A DNA stretch of 64,000 nucleotides, from assembly GCF_900167045.1 (NCBI RefSeq), contig NZ_FUXJ01000005.1, forward strand, positions 62,001 through 126,000. Reading direction: 5' to 3'. Within the stretch, counting starts at the first letter, position 1; each line of letters opens with the position of its first letter. The DNA comes from Legionella maceachernii (GTDB lineage Bacteria; Pseudomonadota; Gammaproteobacteria; Legionellales; Legionellaceae). A program made the position numbers and the translations under genes. Positions 28,738 through 36,610 of this stretch are shown piece by piece. Under the pieces are notes generated by a model that searched no databases, was not told the DNA's origin, and saw only the letters and a program-made list of their open reading frames with translations.

Positions 28738-29616
28738 TCACTCCAGCATTTTTTCAATCGGTAACACCAAAATGGAACTGGCGCCTAAAGATTGAATAGT
28801 TTCTAAGGTGTTCCAGAAAATCCCTTCGCTGGAAACAACATGTACTGCAACTTTGTCAGGATAATCAGGCAAAGGCAGAATAGTGGGGGATTCAGCGCCA
28901 GGCAAGCGTTCACAAATGCGTGCAAGGGCTGTTTTGGGGGCGTGAAAAAGAATGTATTTTCGCTCGGCAGCTTGCTGTACTGCCTGTATACGCCTTTTTA
29001 GCATGTCGAATACATCTTGTATTGCTGGGACAATGGCTTTGTCCGCCTGAATAAAAACAGCCTGGCTTACCAACACAGTCTCCACTTCAATGAGCTTATT
29101 CTCTTCAAGCGTTTGTCCAGTCGAAACCAGATCGCAAATGGCATCGGCCATGCCCATTCGCGGGGCGACCTCCACCGAGCCAGAAAGGATAAGCCTTTCC
29201 GCGCAGATTTGTTGCTCAGCTAAATATTTTGCAAGCAGAAGGGGGTAGCTTGTTGCGATCCGTTTGCCATCTAAAGATCCTGGGCCACGATAATCAAACT
29301 CTTCAGGAACAGCAATGGCAAGACGACAACGGCAGTTACCTAGATTTAAAATCGTTTTATAGCTTTTATTGGGTGATCCCAATGCGGCTTCCAATAAAAC
29401 ATTCTCGCCAACGATACCTCCATCGCATAAGCCATCAAAAATAAGGGTAGGGATGTCATCGTCACGGACAAACAGTAAATCGATAGGAAGATTATCGACA
29501 TGCGTAAGTAATGCATTCTCTTTAAGGCGAAATTTTAACCCACAACGTTGTAACAAAGTTAGGGACTCTTGCGCTAAACGCCCTTTTTTTTGTAAGGCTA
29601 AACGTATTCTATTCAC
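28738..29616 (-). CDS. hisG: ATP phosphoribosyltransferase, long form
   Basis: A 292-residue HisG of the long class: catalytic domains with RIRLALQKKGRL, DLLFVRDDDIPTL, GIVGENVL and ISSG-like phosphate loop DLVSTGQTLEEN, then a C-terminal regulatory ACT-like domain (about 220-292, including VAVHVVSSEGIFWNTLE) that senses histidine. It commits ATP and PRPP to histidine synthesis. It overlaps yerC by four bases. Confidence 0.95.
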   Translation of the reverse strand: MNRIRLALQKKGRLAQESLTLLQRCGLKFRLKENALLTHVDNLPIDLLFVRDDDIPTLIFDGLCDGGIVGENVLLEAALGSPNKSYKTILNLGNCRCRLAIAVPEEFDYRGPGSLDGKRIATSYPLLLAKYLAEQQICAERLILSGSVEVAPRMGMADAICDLVSTGQTLEENKLIEVETVLVSQAVFIQADKAIVPAIQDVFDMLKRRIQAVQQAAERKYILFHAPKTALARICERLPGAESPTILPLPDYPDKVAVHVVSSEGIFWNTLETIQSLGASSILVLPIEKMLE

Positions 29617-29909
29617 GATGGCTCCAAACGCTCTGCAATTAAGTTATAGCCACCACTGCCAAAGCTTAAGCAGCGTGCGACACGCGTGATGGTTGTCACG
29701 CTCACCCCAGTCTGTTCATGGATAGTACGATACGGAATGCCTTGACGAAGTAAAGGCACTACTTCCCAGCGATCCGCCATGGCCTCAAGCTCTGCTGGCG
29801 TGCATAAATCAGTAAAAAAAGCCAAGGCTTCGTCTGAGTTTTTAAGCAAACAGATTGCTTGCATTAAATGATGGATTGAATGGTGTTTATGCAGGTGTTG
29901 TGGTTTCAT
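29613..29909 (-). CDS. yerC: YerC-like TrpR-family repressor heading the his operon
   Basis: A 98-residue protein of the TrpR/YerC-YecD family with LCTPAELEAMADRWEVVPLL and the helix-turn-helix GIPYRTIHEQTGVSVTTITR, then RVARCLSFGSGGYNLI. TrpR-family proteins bind a palindrome as dimers, often with an amino-acid corepressor. It is the first gene of the his operon and its start lies just downstream of an 18-bp palindrome, so it probably controls the operon (inference). Confidence 0.88.
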   Translation of the reverse strand: MKPQHLHKHHSIHHLMQAICLLKNSDEALAFFTDLCTPAELEAMADRWEVVPLLRQGIPYRTIHEQTGVSVTTITRVARCLSFGSGGYNLIAERLEPS

Positions 29910-29924
29910 AATAATGTATTAATG

Positions 29925-29942
29925 TGCTATAACGTTATTGCA
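29925..29942. promoter_or_regulatory. Palindromic operator at the his operon start site
   Basis: TGCTATAACGTTATTGCA is an 18-bp palindrome with a single mismatched pair. It starts at the -10 element and covers the predicted transcription start. Size and position resemble TrpR operators. Confidence 0.6.
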
Positions 29943-29970
29943 GTGTAACGATTCATGAGGGCTCTGTCAA
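29942..29970 (-). promoter_or_regulatory. Promoter of the yerC-his operon
   Basis: On the minus strand a perfect TTGACA (29965-29970) is followed after 17 bases by TACACT (29942-29947, 4 of 6). The start would fall inside the adjacent palindrome. Confidence 0.7.
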
Positions 29971-30078
29971 CAATGAATGGTATCTAGGACTGCTTAAGCG
30001 TTAACAAGCAACCAGAACTGAGCCTTCAAAGTATCGAGCGGATTATTTCTATTTTTAACTATCCCTGTGATGCTTTGG

Positions 30079-31056
30079 TTATCGAGGAAGAGGCGTAATA
30101 GGTAGTAAGGTTGAATCCTGTGGTTGTTGTTTTCGCTCAAAAAAGTGAAAGGCGGAAAAAGGACTATACCGGAATTCTACAGTAGATAGTGCCGGTTCAT
30201 TAGGCGAGGTAGACATTTCTGAATGAGGGGTGGCACATTGCCCGGAACTTGCTTGGGAATTTTGCGACATTGCTGACCGGTTATTTTCTTCAACTATTAG
30301 ATAGTGGATACAAAGGCGCTTTCTTTTTTCAAATTCTGCTTCTGCGACGCTTTGTAGCATGGGTGCTTCTTCGGATCCATTTCCCTGATCAGTATCAGCA
30401 TCTTTTCCTTTTTCAAGCCTTGTTCTTTCGGCAGTCTTTTGTAAGCGGGTTGCTTCTGCAAGGTCTTGATCCTCTGAAAATTCGGCGTGGGTGTGGCCTG
30501 CTTGTAGTTCTTTTCTCAATTCGCTAACTCGACCTGATAATTGGTTCAATAGCCTGGAAATATCAGTTATTGCATTCAATTCTTCTTTAATTTTTTCTTG
30601 CAATTGATCCAATTGGTTTACCTTTTCTTGCTCCGCTAAAGGACGTTTTCCGGTGTGCGAAGAAGTGGTGGTTACGTTTGCAATAGCTGAATCGGGACTC
30701 TCAAAAGGAATCAAGCGATACCAGCTTTTGGTAAAAAGCCTGTGCAAATAATAAAAGGGCTGGCCTTCTTTATCGACAAACACGACGTTGGATTTACGGG
30801 TAAGAGTTGCGTTAGAATAAGTAAATGAAAGGGATTCATTGGTATTGTTAAGTAAACGATTTATCACATTCAATGCGATTTTTAATTTTAATGCCGTTGG
30901 AGAGTTGTCGCCAGGATCCTGAAGCGCTTTTTCTTTCGCTTCCCTAACTATTTTTGTGGTTAAGTGCTTCGAAAATAACCGGTTTAATTTTTGCTTCTGA
31001 TGCGTATCGAGATAAATCTCTAGAGAAGGAATTGATTGGGAGGTCAAAATAGTCAT
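30079..31056 (-). CDS. Unknown coiled-coil protein next to a DNA methyltransferase
   Basis: A 325-residue protein I do not recognise. The N-terminal 125 residues look globular (LEIYLDTHQKQKLNRLFSKH, YYLHRLFTKSWYRLIPFE). Residues about 145-190 form a coiled coil rich in Leu, Gln and Glu. The last 130 residues are low-complexity and charged or Ser-rich. It starts eight bases after the methyltransferase stop, so the two are probably one operon. A TTG twelve bases upstream is in frame, but GAGAG before the ATG at 31056 favours that start. It has no visible nuclease motif. An effector-like or methyltransferase-associated role is open. Confidence 0.6.
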   Translation of the reverse strand: MTILTSQSIPSLEIYLDTHQKQKLNRLFSKHLTTKIVREAKEKALQDPGDNSPTALKLKIALNVINRLLNNTNESLSFTYSNATLTRKSNVVFVDKEGQPFYYLHRLFTKSWYRLIPFESPDSAIANVTTTSSHTGKRPLAEQEKVNQLDQLQEKIKEELNAITDISRLLNQLSGRVSELRKELQAGHTHAEFSEDQDLAEATRLQKTAERTRLEKGKDADTDQGNGSEEAPMLQSVAEAEFEKRKRLCIHYLIVEENNRSAMSQNSQASSGQCATPHSEMSTSPNEPALSTVEFRYSPFSAFHFFERKQQPQDSTLLPITPLPR

Positions 31057-31064
31057 AAAAACTC

Positions 31065-32793
31065 TCAAAAAGTTAAATTTTCACAAGAAGGATGTTTGCA
31101 ATCAGTAGTAGTAGACGTAGGGGATGCTTTATAAAAGGAATAAAGGCGCCTTAAAACACTCGGTTTTTTATCAGGATCGAGGGGTTGATGCTGTTCAGCT
31201 GGACAACGCCCAGCCAATTTGTTAAACAGATTTGTGGGCTTAACCAATCGAAATGCGGAAGACTCTGACCGATAAGCAGCGGCTTTATCAATGGTTTCTT
31301 TTAATGTTCGAATGTCACTGGGTTTAGGAGAAGAAGTTCGAGTTGTTGCTTGAGTCTTTGGTTTTGACGGCACTTCATTCGCTTTAGACCAATCAGGATG
31401 GCAGCCCAGTAATGCAGTAGCAACAGCTTGAATCACTGGGACAGTAAACGAATTTCCAAAAAGGGACAGTGCTTTTTGTGAAGTGGTGCCTTGAGGCAGA
31501 GTGTACCAGCAAGGAAACCCTTGTAATTTTTTCATTTCATTAATTGATAACACTCGTCCTAGTTCTAATAGGGGTGTTTTGAGACCTCCGGAAGAAACTA
31601 GTGTAGGGTATTTATTGAATACACTGACTGATCGTTGCCGTGTTGCATAATTAATTAGTTTTTCTTTATCTTGATTCCTTAAGAGAATGCCTACTCCATT
31701 ATAACGCAAAAAATAAGTTGTCCCGGCAATGGAGTACTCTGCAATTTTCTTCGGAGTGTCATCTTGAGCATTAGCGATGTGCATTGAATTAAGCATGATT
31801 GCTTTTTTGATACTTTCGGAAGGGGCATTGGCGGGCTCCTCCATTGAAATGATATCAAACAGCGTTAATGCATCTGCTTCGCCTTGAGGAAAAGTAAAGC
31901 TTGCAAATTTGAGCGCATACGGAGAGTCTTGCCTGACTGCTACTAAATACCAGCGCTCTCTATTTTGAGCAACACCAAAATGATGGCTCTCCAAAATCGA
32001 TGATTGAACTAAATAACCGGCAGAAATTAATTGCTGCACTATATAAGCAGGTAGTGAAATCTCCTCTGAGGGCCCAGGCATGCTCTTAATGCCTTTTACA
32101 TTTTCCAGAATAATGAGACTGGGTTTTTTTGCATTGATTAAATCAAGTACTATTTGGGGATGCATACCATTTTTATTATCATGGATGCCTTGACGCTTTG
32201 GATTTGCTTTGGAAAACGATTGACAAGGAAAACCAGCAATCAATAAATCAAAATCAGGGATCACCCTGGCAAAATTTTCTTTTTTTATTTGAGTAATGTC
32301 TTCATTAAACGAGGGATTTTGTGTATCACCATCCAAGAAATTAGTTGCATAACATTTTCGGGCGAATTGATTTTTCTCAGACGTAAAAACATAATTAAAC
32401 TGGACAGGAGAAGTTTGAGCGATTGCTTCCCAGTGCAATTCGTCCAGCTCCAGAACCAGCATAGAGCTCCGCAACGCGGATAGGCGACTTTAGTGAATCC
32501 GTGTCCGATAAATTATTCTGCTCAGAATTCAAGATTGGTTCAGCAATAATGCTAGCTGTACTTTCGGGCGAAGCAATTGAATTTAAATTCAATTCAAATT
32601 GTTGAAGACGGGTAAATTCAGCCTGCAACTCGCAATATCGTTGCTCGAGGGTTACCCGTATGTCTTTTAAACGTCGGTATTCTTGTTCCAGCTCAACAAA
32701 CTGTTCGCTAGAACTTAATCTTTTAATGGTTTTTGGGCCTTGCGGGATGGTAGTCGATGTCGCAGTGGATGCATTGTGAGTTTTTGAACCCAT
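31065..32793 (-). pseudogene. C5 cytosine DNA methyltransferase split by a one-base frameshift
   Basis: Two overlapping frames make one methyltransferase. The first (32793-32395) has a Ser/Thr-rich and coiled-coil head followed by motif I, VAELYAGSGAGRIAL. The second (open from 32474 to 31065) continues with NYVFTSEKNQFARKCYATNF, motif IV GFPCQSFS (catalytic Cys near 32224), motif VI ILENVKG, motif VIII AQNRERWYLVAVR and motif X LFGNSFTVPVIQAVA. Removing one G of the GGG run whose complement is 32429-32431 joins RIAL to EAIAQ in one frame and gives a 575-residue enzyme. A C-terminal extension of about 110 residues follows the catalytic core. No restriction endonuclease is adjacent. It may be a pseudogene, a phase-variable or recoded gene, or a sequencing error. 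Confidence 0.82.
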
Positions 32794-32986
32794 AATTCTC
32801 TTTAATTATCCATTTTGGCTGCCAAATGTACAAAAATGCCGGCAAATGTCAACCTTAAATCTAGGAAATACGCAGTTTCTACGAATTTTTGCGGGATTCT
32901 CCTCTTTCACAGATAAGCGTTAATTATTCACTTGACAGTCTTTCAGCTTTACGCTGAGATTGTCTTTTTTCTGTTGGAGAAAGGGA

Positions 32987-33532
32987 ATGCTGCTGGAAAA
33001 AGATAGGTCATGTTTGTTGCTAATTGATGTGCAAGAAAAATTAACTCCCCATGTACTGCATGCTGATGCAATGGTGGAGCGTTGCCAATGGTTAATTCAA
33101 TTAGCGGCAGAATTTGATGTGCCTTTGTTAGTGAGTGAACAATACCCGAAAGGTTTGGGTCCAACGGTTGAACCTTTGCGTACTTTAGCTCCTCAGGATA
33201 GCTTTATCGACAAAATTCAATTTTCCTGTTTTCGTGCTCCTGAATTTAAGCCAAGATTGCAGTCGCTCAATAAAAAACAAATGGTGTTGATAGGCATTGA
33301 GGCGCATGTCTGTGTGCTACAGACCGCCTTGGATCTCCAACGCGTAGGTTATGATGTGTATGTGGTAGTTGACGCGGTGAGTAGTCGATTTGAGCTGGAT
33401 TATAAATATGGCCTTAAGCGCATGAAGCAAAATGGGGTGCATTTAGTGACATCAGAGATGGTTTTCTTTGAGTGGGTGGGACAAGCAGGGACAGCGCAAT
33501 TTAAAGCGTTAAGCAAAGTGTATTTGCAATAA
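32987..33532 (+). CDS. Isochorismatase-family hydrolase (YcaC-like)
   Basis: A 181-residue cysteine hydrolase with the triad Asp14 (LLIDVQEKL), Lys76 (IDKIQFSCF) and Cys109 (GIEAHVCVLQTALDL). Family members hydrolyse isochorismate, nicotinamide or related amides. The substrate here is unknown. I chose the ATG at 32987 after GAGAAAGGGA over an upstream in-frame start at 32960. Confidence 0.87.
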   Translation: MLLEKDRSCLLLIDVQEKLTPHVLHADAMVERCQWLIQLAAEFDVPLLVSEQYPKGLGPTVEPLRTLAPQDSFIDKIQFSCFRAPEFKPRLQSLNKKQMVLIGIEAHVCVLQTALDLQRVGYDVYVVVDAVSSRFELDYKYGLKRMKQNGVHLVTSEMVFFEWVGQAGTAQFKALSKVYLQ

Positions 33533-33553
33533 ATTGAGAGAACGGAGCATTCT

Positions 33554-34303
33554 ATGAACTTAGATAATCAAATCGCGGTTATCACTGGCGGCGCATCAGG
33601 AATAGGCAAAACTTGTGCACAGGAATTCGGTGAGCAAGGGGTCAAGGTTGTGGTTTGGGATAAGCAAATTGAAACCGCACCAGAAGTGGCTCTTGCCATT
33701 GCTTGTGATGTCAGTTCTGCTGAAGAGGTTGAGCGCGCAATAGAAAAGACAATTGCTCAAATGGGGATACCTAGAATTTGCATTAATTGTGCGGGAATAG
33801 CGCCAGCAAAGAAAATGTTTGGCAAAGAAGGCGCTATGCCTTTAGCCGCATTTAAACAAGTGATCGATATCAATTTAGTAGGCACATTTAATGTAATGCG
33901 CGTTGTGGCTCAGGCAATGTCACAGCTTGATCTTGAATCGAGCTCACAAGAGAGAGGGGTTATCATTAATACCGCTTCGATTGCTGCTTTTGAGGGACAA
34001 ATAGGGCAAATGGCTTACAGTGCTTCAAAGGGCGGGGTGGTTGCAATGACTTTACCCGCAGCACGCGAGCTTGCCCAGCATGCGATTCGAGTCAATACTA
34101 TTGCACCTGGATTAATTGCCACCCCTTTACTTCTAAATATGCCGCAAGAGGTACAGGATAACTTAGCAGCAACCGTAACCTTCCCTAAACGTTTTGGAAA
34201 GCCTGAGGAATTTGCTGCTTTAGCAATCCATATTATTGAAAATTCAATGATTAATGGTGAAGTGATTCGTTTAGATGGGGCATTACGGATGCAAGCGCGA
34301 TGA
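33554..34303 (+). CDS. Short-chain dehydrogenase, 3-hydroxyacyl-CoA dehydrogenase (HSD10)-like
   Basis: A 249-residue SDR with the nucleotide motif TGGASGIG (11-18), INCAGIAPA, Ser142, and YSASKGG (Tyr155, Lys159). The overall pattern (QMAYSASK, APGLIATPLL, LDGALRM) resembles type II 3-hydroxyacyl-CoA dehydrogenases of the HSD10 group. It follows the isochorismatase-like gene by 21 bases with a GAACGGAG site, probably one operon. Confidence 0.85.
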   Translation: MNLDNQIAVITGGASGIGKTCAQEFGEQGVKVVVWDKQIETAPEVALAIACDVSSAEEVERAIEKTIAQMGIPRICINCAGIAPAKKMFGKEGAMPLAAFKQVIDINLVGTFNVMRVVAQAMSQLDLESSSQERGVIINTASIAAFEGQIGQMAYSASKGGVVAMTLPAARELAQHAIRVNTIAPGLIATPLLLNMPQEVQDNLAATVTFPKRFGKPEEFAALAIHIIENSMINGEVIRLDGALRMQAR

Positions 34304-34524
34304 AATAATAGCGCTTAACTGCCGCTAGAGACTTAGTTGGGGCTTGGCTCGACCCTTTAGAGTTGGTGTATTTATAAATTGTTGGGTCAAGGCATCGAAT
34401 AAGTTCGTCAATTCAGTTAATTCCTTGGGTTAGCTGGCTAATGAATGTTGCATGTTTGCTCTTTAAGCCATGGGTTTCCTATAAAATGAATAGGGTTAGA
34501 TGCAGCCATTTGTAAAATGGCACA

Positions 34525-34803
34525 CTATGCTAACTCAATATCAGCAAGCATTTTTATTGCGATGTCATCACTGACAATTCGATAGCGACCGCTAGCAAGC
34601 TCTTCTTTGAGAAATTGTACTCTACTCTGATTCACGTCAGGTGCATTGAGAATGCATTCTTTTAATGAGGAGAGGTGCTTTGATGTATCACTCATGCTGA
34701 TACTCACCTCTTCATCGATTTGAGAATGAGAAGTTGTGTTTGATGGGCCTTGTTGTACTTCTATCCGCTTGAAGTTATTTGAATCATTAAGTGGATTTAC
34801 CAT
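34525..34803 (-). CDS. flgM: Anti-sigma-28 factor FlgM
   Basis: A 92-residue FlgM-type protein. The N-terminus is polar and disordered-looking (MVNPLNDSNN). The C-terminus has the FliA-binding pattern VNQSRVQFLKEELASGRYRI-like followed by SDDIAIKMLADIEL. FlgM holds FliA inactive until it is exported through the flagellar hook. A longer frame starts at 34830, but the FliA promoter ends only a few bases before it, so the ATG at 34803 is preferred. The usual neighbours flgA and flgN are absent. Confidence 0.82.
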   Translation of the reverse strand: MVNPLNDSNNFKRIEVQQGPSNTTSHSQIDEEVSISMSDTSKHLSSLKECILNAPDVNQSRVQFLKEELASGRYRIVSDDIAIKMLADIELA

Positions 34804-34832
34804 AACATTGCTCTCAATTGCACTCATCATGG

Positions 34833-34859
34833 CTATCGGCTCCTATCCTGAAATCTTTA
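34833..34859 (-). promoter_or_regulatory. Sigma-28 (FliA) promoter of flgM
   Basis: On the minus strand TAAAGATT (34852-34859), exactly 11 bases, then GCCGATAG (34833-34840). This matches the FliA consensus TAAAGTTT-N11-GCCGATAA in 14 of 16 positions. Transcription would start near 34826-34829. Confidence 0.85.
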
Positions 34860-35057
34860 GAAAATGTCTTAGAAAGACGCGTCCAATTATCAACCAATAT
34901 CATATTTATGGAGCAAAGTCATTATGATGTTAAATAAATTTTTAAATGGTTACTCTTATTTGTTTATTTGCGCTGACTTGTGCTTTGATTATTCGCTTAG
35001 AGGATAAATTTTGCTAAGTGTTTCCCAAGCGCAATGGCTTGGGAAATGAATTATTAG

Positions 35058-35369
35058 TTATTGGCTTTGATTTGAGCTTTGAGCTTCACAAGTGATTTTT
35101 GTGCAGTCGCGGCAATTCTGTGCTGCCATTGCAAAGGCGCTTGTTGCTGAAGTGACGTTTTTTGCCATTTGATCGTCAGCAGCTTTATCGGCATCAGTAG
35201 TCGCTGTACTGGCATTGGTAGTGCAAGTCCAATTTGTATTCATATCCGTTTTGGTTGTGCTGGTTGAGGTAGTGCTTGTCGTTGAGGTGGTGGTTGAATC
35301 AGCCGCCATACTCATTGATGTTGCGAAAATAAAAGCACCAGCAATAGCCAAATTTAAAATTCCTTTCAT
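35058..35369 (-). CDS. Small secreted Thr/Ser-rich four-cysteine protein
   Basis: A 103-residue protein with a clear signal peptide (LNLAIAGAFIFATSMSMAA). A Thr/Ser run then leads to a mature part with four cysteines (NWTC, NCRDC, ITC). No family is recognised. It is probably periplasmic or secreted. A strong AGGGAGAAAAGC-type site precedes the ATG. Confidence 0.65.
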   Translation of the reverse strand: MKGILNLAIAGAFIFATSMSMAADSTTTSTTSTTSTSTTKTDMNTNWTCTTNASTATTDADKAADDQMAKNVTSATSAFAMAAQNCRDCTKITCEAQSSNQSQ

Positions 35370-35525
35370 GCTTTTCTCCCTTTAATTAAGTGATTGTGGA
35401 TTTTATTTCCTACTTAGACAGGTTAGATTGATTAATTCCTATCGTCAAGTTGGTTGATTGAGCATTCTTTGAAAGAAGAATAAGTTTTATAATGACAAAT
35501 TAAGCAACGTCAAGGCTAATGACCC

Positions 35526-35927
35526 ATGATCCGTAAGTTTGGTTTTCTATTGTTAAGTTATTTACCCTTAATTTTTTCTCACGCTGCTCCTCATCATCCT
35601 CAAGCATTTTTGCAATCCATTAAAGGCAGTAAAGAGGAAGGAAAACAAATTGTGCAACATTTTTGCGCTAGCTGTCATGCTGCTAGCCCTTTAATTCCCC
35701 TTGGTGCCCCTCGAATTGGAGAGAAAGAGGACTGGGCGCCGAGAATTAAACGAGGTATTAACAGTTTATTTAGTCATACCGAAGAAGGGTTTAATGCGAT
35801 GCCAGCGCGTGGTGGTTGCTTTGAGTGCAGTGATGAGCAGCTCATGTTAGCAATACTTTCTATGCTCCCTAAGTCGCTGAAAGCAGAGGCTTTACCGAAT
35901 AAAAAAGATCATAAAATAAACAAATAG
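35526..35927 (+). CDS. Cytochrome c5 family protein
   Basis: A 133-residue periplasmic c-type cytochrome: signal peptide ending near SHAAP, haem site CASCH (Cys47, Cys50, His51), likely distal Met92 (NAMPARGG) and a second Cys pair CFEC (98, 101) typical of cytochrome c5. It should carry electrons between respiratory complexes. It stands alone upstream of the EnhA-like gene. Confidence 0.88.
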   Translation: MIRKFGFLLLSYLPLIFSHAAPHHPQAFLQSIKGSKEEGKQIVQHFCASCHAASPLIPLGAPRIGEKEDWAPRIKRGINSLFSHTEEGFNAMPARGGCFECSDEQLMLAILSMLPKSLKAEALPNKKDHKINK

Positions 35928-36008
35928 TTAAAATAATTTATAAAAAAGCCTAAATTTATTCAAATTCCTCCCGATAACATAAAAAAAAGAAGAAGGGAGG
36001 AGTCACCA

Positions 36009-36566
36009 ATGAAAAAACAACTCATCATTGGCTCGTTGTCGGTATTAGCAGCATCGTGTGCATCAATGGATAGATCAGTGCCCATAGTTGATGATGCGGG
36101 TAATACGCATTATACAATGAGCATGAATTCTGATCACAAAGGTGCTGGTTATTTCCCTGAACATCGTGAGCCCACGGGTAGAAAAGTGTTTGTTTTCGAT
36201 CCGAAAGCTACCGCTTGGGCAGCTTATGATGCTCAAGGTAACCGGGTTAAAACGGGTAGGGCTTCAGGGGGTAAAGATTTCTGCGAGGACATCGGTAGAA
36301 GCTGTCATACTGTTACCGGTACTTACCATATTTATTCTAAGAAAGGGGAGGACTGTACTTCAAGCCTCTATCCTATCGAAACGAATGGTGGTGCCCGTAT
36401 GCCCTATTGTATGCACTTCAGTGGTGGTTATTCTATTCACGCTGCCTATGAAGTACCCAACTACAATGCAAGCCATGGTTGTATTCGGGTTTTACCGAGT
36501 GCAGCTAAATGGTTGAATCAAGAATTTCTGGATGTGGGTTCAACCGTTATTGTTAAGCCTTACTAG
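36009..36566 (+). CDS. EnhA-like L,D-transpeptidase lipoprotein
   Basis: A 185-residue YkuD-domain protein. The lipobox LAASC puts the lipidated Cys at 17. The catalytic segment is SIHAAYE (His144) and NASHGCIRV (His156, Cys158). The pattern GYFPEHREPTGRKVFVFDP resembles the Legionella EnhA (enhanced entry) proteins, which share the YkuD fold. Extra cysteines at 92, 99, 116 and 134 may form disulfides. It probably cross-links or modifies peptidoglycan or attaches proteins to it. AAGGGAGGAG precedes the start. Confidence 0.85.
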   Translation: MKKQLIIGSLSVLAASCASMDRSVPIVDDAGNTHYTMSMNSDHKGAGYFPEHREPTGRKVFVFDPKATAWAAYDAQGNRVKTGRASGGKDFCEDIGRSCHTVTGTYHIYSKKGEDCTSSLYPIETNGGARMPYCMHFSGGYSIHAAYEVPNYNASHGCIRVLPSAAKWLNQEFLDVGSTVIVKPY

Positions 36567-36572
36567 CAAATG

Positions 36573-36606
36573 CATGCAATACAGCATGTTAATGCTGTAT
36601 TGCATG
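36573..36606. terminator. Strong hairpin between convergent genes
   Basis: CATGCAATACAGCAT and ATGCTGTATTGCATG form a perfect 15-bp stem with a GTTA loop. It sits between the EnhA-like gene and the convergent effector candidate. TTAATTAATT follows on the plus strand. It is likely a bidirectional terminator. Confidence 0.7.
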
Positions 36607-36610
36607 TTAA

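Noticed and set aside
30079-31056. Restriction endonuclease partner of the methyltransferase
   Set aside because: No PD-(D/E)XK, HNH or GIY-YIG motif is visible. The protein is mostly coiled coil and low complexity.
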